This document shows positions 8,596-17,515 of a DNA stretch of 64,000 nucleotides, piece by piece. A model generated the notes under the pieces. The model searched no databases, had not been told where the DNA came from, and worked only from the letters and a program-made list of their open reading frames with translations. The position numbers were made by a program, and so were the translations under genes. Position 1 is the first letter of the stretch. The number at the start of each line of letters is the position of its first letter. The DNA comes from Isoetes taiwanensis (Eukaryota > Streptophyta > Lycopodiopsida > Isoetales > Isoetaceae): NCBI GenBank assembly GCA_021234155.1, contig JAJEKV010000184.1, forward strand, positions 434,001-498,000, read 5' to 3'.

Positions 8596-10266
8596 TTATC
8601 TGCCTGAACCTAATAGTGGAGAAGGAGGAAATTGTGGTTGATATGTGGCACTGACACTGGTTGATTGGCTGTAGTTTCCTCCAAATGAAAAATTTACAAA
8701 TGCCATGCCTGGACGTTTGGAGGCAAAACATTCCTTGAGAGTTGTTACTTGTGTTGCAGACATGGCTTGAATGGGTATTCTTCCCTGCAGCATGTGTAGA
8801 ACAGAGGACATTGGAGGACGTTCATTATTTTGCAGAAGGCAAAGAAAAGCAACCCTAATCACCCTTTTGGCTTCAGTTGCATTTACCGATCTGTGAATCG
8901 CAGGATCTACAAGTTCAAATGGGAAAAAAATTTCCCTCTCAAGGGCTGTCACAGCTTCTGCAAGTGTTGCACCTGCCAGATCTAAAATGCTTCTCCCTGC
9001 CACAGTTTCTAACATTATAATTCCAAAGCTGTAAACATCCATCTTTTCATTTAGGCCAGATCCCATTAGGCTTTCTGGTGCTATGTATAATGGTGTGCCT
9101 CTTATTGTCTGAGTCATGGCCATAGACTGATCTCTGTCAAGCAATCTGCTAAGACCAAAATCAGCAACTTTGGGGATGAATTTTTCATCTAGTAATATGT
9201 TCTGAGGCTTCAGATCTAAGTGCAGAACAATGCTTCCACACTGTTCATGTAGATAAGACATCCCAGTTGCAACACCTGTAATGATTTTGAACCTCTTTTC
9301 CCAGCTGAGCAGTGTATCTGGGTTAGAGTTATCAAAAATCCATCTGTCTAGCGAACCATTCACCATGAATTTATACACCAGAATCATTTTACTCTTCTCT
9401 GTGCAGTAGCCAAGAAAATCGACAAGGTTCCAGTGATGAGTAACTGACAGGACCGATATCTCGCGCTGAAAATCTCTAACTTCATTTGAGGCCCTTATTA
9501 ATTTGACAGCTAATTGAGTACCAGTTTTGGTCCAACCTCTGTAAACATCAGCAAAACCTCCTTCACCAATTTTTTCCTTGAATTTCTTAGTCATATCTTC
9601 TATTTCAGAGTATGTAAACTTCCTAGGCCCTATTGGTCCAACATCAACATCCACAGCGACTGCAGGGAGACGCTGAGCTGGAACCTTGGATTTTTTATGC
9701 CTGATGAAGCAAAATATAAAACTTATAAAGATCAAAACAACTATACCTCCAGCAATTCCTCCTGCAATTGCACCAACTGAAGTAGACTTGGGTTTAAGAC
9801 CAACAAGTACAAAGATGTAAGCAATATCATTTTCATTAGCAGTATATATGATAGAACCAAGCTCTTCCAGCACCAAGCGGCAAGTCCAAGATGCATTATA
9901 GAATGCAGCATAGCAGTTAGTGTTTTGACTGCATGCATCTCTGCAATACAATTCTGTGGTTGAAGAATAAAGTAGATCAGAAGCTTGGTACGAAGAATAG
10001 GCCACACTATTAAGTTTTTTGAATTGGGTTGTATAATAACCCTTCGTGAAGTTGCATCCCTTGCTTGCATCTGTAGAATATTTGGGATAAAAACCTCCAG
10101 AAGGACAGAAGCATTCTGATAGGTTTGGATCACAGAATCCATAGCTTCCACATACATTTTTTGTGTTACAAAATGAGGAATTAGCTGCTCTTGCTAATGG
10201 GATCAATACAAGCAACATCCCCCATTTGATCATGAACTGGGCCATTTTCTCTTCCTCTGCTCCCAT
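8596..10266 (-). CDS. EGF/PAN receptor-like Ser/Thr kinase, intronless
   Basis: An intact 556-aa single-exon protein. In order: signal peptide (about residues 8-28; M1 or M8 could start), EGF-like Cys-rich motif (33-55, VCGSYGFCDPNLSECFCPSGG split over 38-58), PAN/apple-like region (71-150), transmembrane helix (163-188), then a kinase domain (about 232-495). Visible kinase features are GEGGFADVY (glycine loop), K255, HLDLKPQN with D351, DFG at 369-371, GTPLYIAPE and DVYSFGIIMLE. The usual HRD Arg is Leu, so it is a non-RD kinase, a class often tied to immune receptors. The bulb-lectin domain of typical SRK-like proteins is absent. It likely acts at the plasma membrane; ligand unknown. Two decayed relatives lie at 46.5 and 49.1-50.8 kb. 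Confidence 0.92.
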   Translation of the reverse strand: MGAEEEKMAQFMIKWGMLLVLIPLARAANSSFCNTKNVCGSYGFCDPNLSECFCPSGGFYPKYSTDASKGCNFTKGYYTTQFKKLNSVAYSSYQASDLLYSSTTELYCRDACSQNTNCYAAFYNASWTCRLVLEELGSIIYTANENDIAYIFVLVGLKPKSTSVGAIAGGIAGGIVVLIFISFIFCFIRHKKSKVPAQRLPAVAVDVDVGPIGPRKFTYSEIEDMTKKFKEKIGEGGFADVYRGWTKTGTQLAVKLIRASNEVRDFQREISVLSVTHHWNLVDFLGYCTEKSKMILVYKFMVNGSLDRWIFDNSNPDTLLSWEKRFKIITGVATGMSYLHEQCGSIVLHLDLKPQNILLDEKFIPKVADFGLSRLLDRDQSMAMTQTIRGTPLYIAPESLMGSGLNEKMDVYSFGIIMLETVAGRSILDLAGATLAEAVTALEREIFFPFELVDPAIHRSVNATEAKRVIRVAFLCLLQNNERPPMSSVLHMLQGRIPIQAMSATQVTTLKECFASKRPGMAFVNFSFGGNYSQSTSVSATYQPQFPPSPLLGSGR

Positions 10267-10660
10267 GGATGAAGATCTAGTACAACTATTGGAACTTAAA
10301 ACTAAGGATGAGAACGTGAATGATTCCTTTCACGGTCCACCAGACCAGCACGACTTGATAAAACAAACTGTTTCATAAATGTTGTGAAGAACGTGACCAT
10401 ATGCGAAGGTTTTTTTGAACAACTAAGTCAAATATCTAGCCAAATTAAAAGTTTCACTAGTAAAAGGAGTAAAACATATCTAAGATACGTTATGAGCTGG
10501 CTATTAGTAAACTTAGTGCGAGATATAGTCACACAAGTTGAATCTCTCATTCAATTGCATAATCTCCACGTATAAGGATGATTCCAAATGCATAGAATAT
10601 ATTCAAGCACTTTTAAGTATATTGCACGATACCTAAGTCAAACTAGGGAAAACTCCCTAT
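10267..10660 (-). promoter_or_regulatory. Upstream region of the receptor kinase, partly shared with the 50.8-51.3 kb copy
   Basis: Sequence upstream of the start shares several words with the region upstream of the kinase pseudogene at 50.8-51.3 kb, including gagaacgtgaatg near 10308 and agtatattgcacgata near 10615. Retained flanking similarity shows the duplication included upstream DNA. No TATA box is assigned with confidence. Confidence 0.35.
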
Positions 10661-11850
10661 TTACCCTTGTGAAACCATTATGAACCTCCATAATAATACA
10701 AAAAATTTACCGCATCGGCTTAGTCCCATAGACCGATTGGTCTTCATGGATAATACAAACCATTCAATTCAATTCAATTCAATTCTTTATCGATTTTGTG
10801 TCATTTCAAGAAAAATCTTAGACTAAATAACCCATTGATTAGTCAAGTTCAATAAAAATCTAATAGTAAATTAGACAAGAACATTTAAACTAATGAGATG
10901 GTGAATTGAGTTCTTAGGAGCTTTAAAAACTATGACCCTTAAACCAAATATCATCCAGTTCAAAGAACTTTGATAGGCAACCTCAACCTTCTGGCTGAAC
11001 AAACAAATATGAAAGAAAATATAATCATGTGCTACCTAGTATTGGTCTTCTTAAGCGATATCTAGCATAATAACGATGGGTTAATTTTATATTTATACGT
11101 TTTTTAACACTAGACCTGTCCCTGGGACCATTCCTGATCCATGGACCAGAACTGGCCCACATGACCTCTGCCACTTAAACTCATCACTAAGGAAATTTCA
11201 ATTTTATAATATACCACCATCATTTGAGTCTTCACTTGTTTCTTAATGACCTCTGAGAATTTCAAGACCAATGCGGTCACTTATACCTTGTGGTGATTGC
11301 TCAAACATTGGAGAATTTGGCAGTTTCTGCACCAGTCCAGAACTGCTTTCTTTGATATTTCTAGCATAAAGTGACCTAAACCTTGCTAAAATTGGAGGTA
11401 TTTGCCTGTTTATCATAGAACACATTGAGTTTTATGTTCCCATGTTTTCTTGCTATCATCTGACATCGGTGGAAGCCGCCAAACCCTATTTTGGTCAGAA
11501 AAGCTGCTTAAGGTTCAAGAATTGTTTCTCTCTCACTATAACAAGTTTTGATTTGATTCTTGTGGCCATGAGTTGCTAACTATACGAGCTATAGTTTCAT
11601 GATTTTTTGGAGTGTTTATAAGTCATGTTAACCTCAATATTTACTAAAAGAATCTACTATACAGAATTCTGGACAAAAATATATGTTAAAATGCTCCAAT
11701 AACAACCATCCATAATGCCATGTGGGCAATAAATGATGTGTTCTATTTATATCTACATAGAACATAAATCTTATCAACTTACATATAGTAATTGTAATTG
11801 TAATCATGGAAAAAATTAGTGGCTAACCTTAGCTAAATGGCAAAATTTTG
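10661..11850. other. No gene seen; (caatt)n run at about 10762-10786
   Basis: AT-rich intergenic DNA with a short pentanucleotide microsatellite, (attca)n, near 10762-10786. The 60-aa minus-strand ORF at 11243-11425 has no recognisable family. Confidence 0.4.
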
Positions 11851-11859
11851 GCCTTATTT

Positions 11860-12262
11860 GAAAAAAAAATGGCTAAACTATGGCCTTTTTTGGGCTAAAA
11901 AAAATAAAATTTTAGCCAAGTCTATTTCACGCCCCATCTCCATTTTGTCCGACTTTAGCTAATCGCAAGAAAGTGTAACTGCCAAAATTTGGAAAGTTTA
12001 GCCAAAACTTAGAAGCTTTTACGTCAAGCTTTAGTGTACTTTAGCCAAATTATCCTATCGCCTTTATATTTATTGTGGTCAGTTAATATTTAGATCTTGA
12101 ATTAGTGCAAAATAGTCAAAAGATAGAATATTTTTCTTCAAAGAAATAATAGTTTAGCCAAAGGAAAGAAAGTACAGGTGGCAAAATTTAGAAAGTTTAG
12201 CTAAAAAATAGAAGCTCTCACCTCAGCTTTTGGCATACTTTAGCCAAGTCTATTTCACCACT
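11860..12262. repeat. Degenerate direct duplication containing tttagcca words
   Basis: The phrases tagccaagtctatttcac (near 11915 and 12240), ggcaaaatttagaaagttta/gccaaaatttggaaagttta and agaagctyttacstcaagctt recur in the same order at about 11910-12060 and 12130-12262. Units are about 160-200 bp and diverged. No coding content. Confidence 0.5.
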
Positions 12263-12374
12263 TTGAATATAAAAGTTCCTTAATTTTTTCCCTGATTGTA
12301 ATTGTATTAATCAAGCCATTTAGGCCCCCAGGCCTCTATGGCAAAGTTTTTACAAAACTAGTACTAGTAAGCGC

Positions 12375-13199
12375 TCATTCTAGAGCATTATTAAATTCAT
12401 ATTCTTCCATAAGATTGAACAAGCCAATTATGTCTTCTCTTTCTTTCAACACTTCTCTAATGTACGAACTCAAGGTATGAGCAGGAATATCAAACAACTC
12501 CTTCAAGGTAGACATGTAAATTCCATGCTTGACCCTTATATGTTCATAAGAATAGCATTCCAATAAAGCATGCTGTTCTGTCTCTATCTTTGGGTCCAGA
12601 CAACCAGGACAAAACCTCTCCTCACGAGCTAACCCATGCATTCTACCAGTCTCAATATGTAAAGTATGGGATGACAATCTGAGCTTCGAGATTGCCATTC
12701 GTTTCTTTCTGTTGATATGAGAGGCTAAGTAAGCTTGAGCGGTATAATCATTCAGATCATTTATCTCTGCTAGATATGACCTTTTCTTCGTATCACCGTC
12801 TGCATTTAACTGCCACATTTTTTTAACTGTTATGCATGTGACTTGTTCATGTACTTCCTTAAACTTTGTTGACGTTGGCCACATCCCATGTCCAAGCCAT
12901 CTAGCTGCCCATCTTCTTATATCAGCCTGCCATCCTCTTTCTCTTGACTGTTCAAATGCCAACCTGGGCCATCTATCCAAGTCCATGACCAAAATTCTAT
13001 TTACATAGGTGATGGTTCTGCAAAGCGCCTCTACCTCTAAGGGCAGTAAGCCTGCTTCAGCAAGGAGCATGCAATACGGTGTTTGAGATTTCACACCCAA
13101 TTCCCAGAGGAGAAACCTTTTTTGAATTTTTTCAATCTCTTGCCAGCATTTTTTAGAAAGTCCGGGCCCCCAGATTGGGCTGCCATACAAAACTATCAA
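12375..13199 (-). pseudogene. LINE ORF2 C-terminal part with Cys-x2-Cys...His zinc region
   Basis: 274-aa frame downstream of the RT core. It starts MIVLYGSPIWGPGLSKKCW, matching the YGs..W....K..IE..Q..FL.. region after RT thumb domains. Near its end it has FCPGCLDPKIETEQHALLEC, the C-x2-C...H...C pattern of LINE zf-RVT domains. Intact as a frame but separated from the RT frame by a disrupted stretch at 13200-13398. Confidence 0.8.
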
Positions 13200-13398
13200 G
13201 GCTTCACTCAGATCTTAAAAAGCAACTTCCTCGATTCGATTGCTCAAAATTATTCATTTTGCATTGATGCATCATATTATAATAGGCCCTAAGCCCCCTG
13301 AGGCTCTCTTCCTGCCAAGCAAAATCCACCTATAGTCATTTGTAACATCTATGCCAAGATACTTATATTCTTTTACTGTTCCAAAGGAATTCCTCCGA

Positions 13399-14262
13399 TC
13401 AAAATGGTTGAGTCACGCCACCAACAATCATTACCTTGGATTTAGTCGCATTAATTTGCATACTATTATGCTCACAAAACTCCTGTAGCACATCCAAGTG
13501 TTGTTGAAGCCCATTGGCAGTTTTGAAAATCAAAACTATGTCATCCGCAAAAAGTAATAATTGCACAATATACTTACCTAGTTTTGCTCCAACTCCACCA
13601 AGTCTCGCCAACCATCCCTCCAAATCATCTATGAATAACCCAAAAAGCGTTGGTGAACAAGGACATCCCTGTTTAACCCCAATGGTATTATCAATGCATT
13701 CGAGTCCCGTAAAAGGAAAAGAGAGCTCAACCAGGTCTTTGTTATAAAGACAAGCAACTGCTTGCCTAATTTCCAATGGTACCGCTGCAGGTTCTAACCG
13801 CGAGGCCGGATCTTTTCTTTTACCTTGTCAAATGCTTTCGCTAGATCTATAAAGGCAATATATCTCTTATTATTTGATCCCTTTATACCTCGACCAACAC
13901 TCTCAAAGTAGCCGATGGTCAAGAGTAGAGTATGCTTCTCTAAACCTCGCTTGCCCAATTGCTTTCAAAGATGAGAGTCCGCCCAATCAGTAAGCTTTTT
14001 TTCAACCATTGCGGCAAATAGTTTAGCAAATATACTACCCACAAGAATTGTGCGGTAGTTTTTAATTTCATCTCTGTCTCCAGATTTATATATCTGGATA
14101 ACTCTATTCAAGCACCAATCTTGTGGAAAATGTCCTGTTAAAAGAGCTTCATTACAGATTTCAGCTAAGAGGGCATGAAGTGACGCACCTCCCCATTTTA
14201 ACAATTCACCTGACATACCATTAGAGTCACTAGCCCGGCCATTGCCCATAGCCTTCAAGGCT
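13399..14262 (-). pseudogene. LINE reverse transcriptase core, frame-broken
   Basis: The upstream half (14258-13965) has GNGRASDSNGMSGELLKWGG, the N-terminal RT block, and IQIYKSGDRDEIKNYRTI. The downstream half (13776-13399) has IGVKQGCPCSPTLFGLFIDD and LLLFADDIVLIF with the catalytic FADD. The middle (about 13780-13960) still reads IAFIDLAKAFDKV but in shifted frames. The RT catalytic Asp residues therefore survive, but the ORF does not. Confidence 0.85.
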
Positions 14263-14272
14263 TCTTGTACAT

Positions 14273-15797
14273 TAAACCATCATTCATTTAAATTAAGAAT
14301 ATGTCTTAATATTGGGAAGTTTAAATTTTTTCTATTTCTGCCCCCGTCCGTCTTTTCCCCTGCTTTTTGCCCCGTCCGTCCGCCTATTCATTTGCCTTGC
14401 GGTCCGCCTATTTATTTGCCTCGTCCATTCCTCACTTTTTCTTTCCTTTTTTTTTTCCTCATTTATTTCTTCCAACGCAGTACAAGATTGCGCTTCTTTC
14501 CCTAATTTTTTCCATGGAAGACGGGCTTCTTCTTCTTCTGACTTCTTCAGCTTCTTCTTCTTCGCAGACACCATTCCATCTATGGCGAGTTTCGTAAGCT
14601 TCAAGAAATTTGCAAAAGCTATGTTCTCTGCAGGGTTTTTGTTCTCTGCAAAAGCTATGTTCTCTGCAAAAGCCTTCTACTTGCAATTTGTGGATTTTTT
14701 GCAGAGTTTGGCCTACGCATGCATCTCAGCCGATACATCACAAGCCGACTCTAGATTTGTAGAAGGGATACATCACAAGCCGACTGCATATAGTCATTCT
14801 TCTGTTGTTTTTCTTTTGAACAGCAATATAATCCCAGCTTCACCCATCTTCAATATTTTGTTTCTAAAATTTGTCTTTGGTCGGTGCTATGGCAAACAGT
14901 TAAAGCAGATGGGATGTATGGACGCTAGAGCTTATGATGCAGAGAGAAAGCAGAGAGAAAGCAGTGGCACTATGGAATGGAAACTTCAGGTTTTACAAAA
15001 AAAATTGCCATTGCAATCTGCATTTCAAAAGCCTCTCAGATGCATTATATTAGTTTAATGATGATCTAAGGTACTGTGGGCTATACAGGACATGCAAAAG
15101 GCCAGTGTTTCATGACCAGTGTTCAGGCAAATCCATATTTTGTGGATGAAAATGAGTAGAATGAGATCTTATTTCAGTCTGCCATAGAAGCTATTAACTA
15201 AAAATTGCAGAAACAGAACTATTAGAGCTTGCAGAGGTTAGACGGTTGTCTAGAGATAACCAAATTCGAAGTTGTTTTATGCTTATGAAAGCTTTGTTAT
15301 GCTTGAGAAATCGCGCCAAGCGCGATTTTATTCTGTCTTCACTTTTACCAATTGTCTCGTTTATCATATTTTAGAAGATATCACTTTTATTAGTGGATAG
15401 ATAATCCAACTTTATTTGGCTAAAATACAATAACTCTAGTTTTAAGATCGTTAAAAAATGTGAATATTGGAGTGATTTGATGTTTGACACACCTTATTAC
15501 TTGCTCAATTTTGTAAAAAAAATGATCATTTCTCTTGTGATGTTAATAAAGAATTTGTTATTTCAAGTATATTTGTTGTTAAATTCTATCTAATCTATTG
15601 ATGTTAATTTCAAGCAAACAAGGCCTTTCCTTGCCTTATTTAATGTAAATGCGATAAAATACTGAAATATTCAACATAAACTATAGTTTTGTAAATGTAC
15701 AAAATAGAATTAAAAAGCACTAAATGCCCTAAAAATAATGCTTATCTGGCGCGATTTTGGAATAGACATAATCCCAAAATATATGAATGATGGTTAT
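14273..15797. mobile_element. Insertion splitting the LINE, bounded by 13-bp inverted repeat
   Basis: The LINE reading breaks at aaccatcattcat (about 14274) and resumes at atgaatgatggtt (about 15784). These two words are exact reverse complements and bound the intervening DNA. The interior has a T/C-rich ORF (14312-15058) with an internal repeat of gcaaaagctatgttctctg (about 14613-14675), but no domain. The rest to 15780 is AT-rich and non-coding. It looks like a small non-autonomous DNA element; the target duplication could not be settled. Confidence 0.45.
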
Positions 15798-15840
15798 TAT
15801 GTCCTGTAAAAATTGGAGTGGCGTCTCCCTCACAAACCAT

Positions 15841-17005
15841 CTAGTCCATATGTGGCGTATTGTATAAATCTTGTACCCATGCCAGCAATTCCTTTCTAGA
15901 AATATCACCCGTCAAGTTTTGCTTTTTAGACCGATTAAAAAACCTTTTTGGATCTATCTCCATTTCATGCATAAGCATTTCAGTATGTTTTCTCATCCAA
16001 GCTCGTTTTTTTCGCTTGATAAGCTTTTTATAATGAACAACGTTATCTGGATCCTTGGATTGTTTCCATGTCTCTTTTGCTGATCTGCAATCCAGGTCAA
16101 ACCACTTACTATTTGCCCATTTCTGTCTCTTTGGCTTGGTAAGCCCAAATATGGACTGTGCTGCCTGCAAAGTGAGATTCATAAGAGTTTTGCTTCTGTC
16201 TTCTAGTGACCCTTGCCACTGTAACTCCATCAACTTGGCATCTAAGGCTTCTTTATAATCAGTTGCACGTCTATAACATAGCTTCAGCCTTGGTGGTGGT
16301 ACTGCCGCTGGCACTTTTCTGTTAGCTTTTACATCCAATGTAAATACATAAGGAATATGATCAGAATCGATATTCCTATCTAACATGGACAAATTCGTCA
16401 CTAGATGTAATGCATTTGGATCACCAATAAGGTATCGATTGTGTTGCTACCATTTGATTGGTAGTACGTGAATCCACTAGAGTTGGGAAATCTAGTAATC
16501 CCATTGTAATGAAATTAAACGCCTCACATAATGCAATTATATGCTTGCCCATCTTATTAATAACCATATCTGCTGTCTTGCGAGGCCAACTAGCTTGTAA
16601 ATCTGATTGTTCTACTAGCCATAATGGGTTCTCTTCCTCAGATAGAAGAAAGGCTTGCCTATTGCTCACACGACCATTAAGGTCTCCTGCAATAAACACC
16701 ATACCAGATTCTCTATATGTTGAGATGTCGGCTGCAAGATGTATAAAAGGATCGTCAGCACATAAGCCATCTGTAGAATAAACAGGTGCTGGATAAGGCT
16801 CAAGAGGAGCAAAATAAGCAAGTGCCACATAAATTTCAACAGAGTTGTCCTTTAACTTCAGCCAAATATACTGTGAGAATTTATCTTTGCTAACAACTGA
16901 AACTGTCTTTTGTAGATCCTTTTTCACATAGCACGCAACTCCACCCCATCCCCTTTTGCTATTGCCCAATTCATTCCAGACTGAGTCCAACAGTCTAATC
17001 CACAT
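15841..17005 (-). pseudogene. LINE apurinic-like endonuclease (EEP fold), N-terminally truncated
   Basis: The minus-strand frames read RGWGGVACYVKKDL, then VFIAGDLNGRVS (the catalytic aGDfN block) and, in the next frame, NIDSDHIPYVF (the SDH catalytic motif). This is the exonuclease-endonuclease-phosphatase domain that nicks target DNA in L1-type LINEs. The frame shifts near 16410 between the two parts. The N-terminal Asn/Glu motifs are missing, so the element is 5'-truncated. The linker after SDH (TKPKRQKWANSKWFDLDCRS) matches the usual link to RT. Confidence 0.85.
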
Positions 17006-17330
17006 GCCGACCTTATTAAAGTTTGAGTGACCATACGTAACTTATTAGCAGCAGTCAGAACAAAGTCATATGCGAGAACCTTTACTTCAGCTAGATCTAT
17101 GACAGCAGTGCTTGCTTTGGACTTTGCTCTCTTTCCCACTCCTGTTTTTACCATCTCCAAAGTATAACTCCCACTGAAAGCATTGGCATCATTCGTTCTC
17201 ATCCAGTGCACTTTTAATTGAGTGGGAATTCCATCCTCTCTTGTTACCTCCAGTACTTTAGCTAGCCAGAATGGCTTCCCAGATTCATCATTATCAGCTG
17301 GGACAGCTATGAGCATTCCTTTCTGAATCT
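17005..17330 (-). pseudogene. C-terminal domain of the transposase, beyond the hairpin
   Basis: The frame reads EIQKGMLIAVPADNDESGKP, FWLAKVLEVTREDG, QLKVHWMRTND and IDLAEVKVLAYDFVLTAANK. This small folded domain is the usual tail of the same transposase family. Upstream of the hairpin the minus strand ends YTGPRRTAQQVAR, and the sense of the protein resumes here, which shows that the hairpin inserted into an already existing gene. The LINE starts within a few bases of the end of this domain. Confidence 0.6.
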
Positions 17331-17515
17331 CTACTACAAAAATAGGTAGAAATGGCACAAAAGTGACGTTTATCCTCCGCCTTTTTACCGGGCATAAACG
17401 TCACTTTTGTGCCATTTATGACGTTTGTGCTCCCCAAATGGCACAAAAGTGACATTTATGCCCGGTAAAAAGGCGGAGGATAAATGTCACTTTTGTGCCA
17501 TTTCTACCTATCTCG
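17328..17515. mobile_element. Compound hairpin element (nested inverted repeats) inside the transposase
   Basis: Two arms of about 75 bases are near-perfect reverse complements around a 20-base spacer carrying ggggagcacaaac on the minus strand. Each arm is itself palindromic: atggcacaaaagtgac ... gtcacttttgtgccat around cctccgcctttttaccggg. The left outer edge reads ctactacaaaaatagg, similar to CACTA-type termini, and the right edge ends ctacctat. A short tctc/ctc lies on both sides. A partial second copy is at 29379-29468. Confidence 0.75.

Larger units (their letters stand above)
12295..17005 (-). mobile_element. LINE (EN-RT type), 5'-truncated, with internal insertion
   Basis: One minus-strand non-LTR retrotransposon. 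In transcript order: endonuclease (17005-15841), reverse transcriptase (14258-13399, with frame breaks), Cys/His C-terminal domain (13199-12375) and a 3' UTR that contains a gaggcctgggggcct palindrome and ends in AT-rich sequence near 12295. The N-terminal part of the endonuclease is missing, as is usual for 5'-truncated LINEs. A 1.5-kb sequence separates endonuclease from RT and is probably a later insertion. Several frameshifts and stops make it non-autonomous. It sits directly behind the C-terminal end of the transposase remnant, in the same orientation. Confidence 0.85.

Noticed and set aside
14312-15058. 248-aa plus-strand ORF
   Set aside because: Composition is dominated by T/C-rich low-complexity sequence and a short internal repeat; no domain, and it lies within an insertion.
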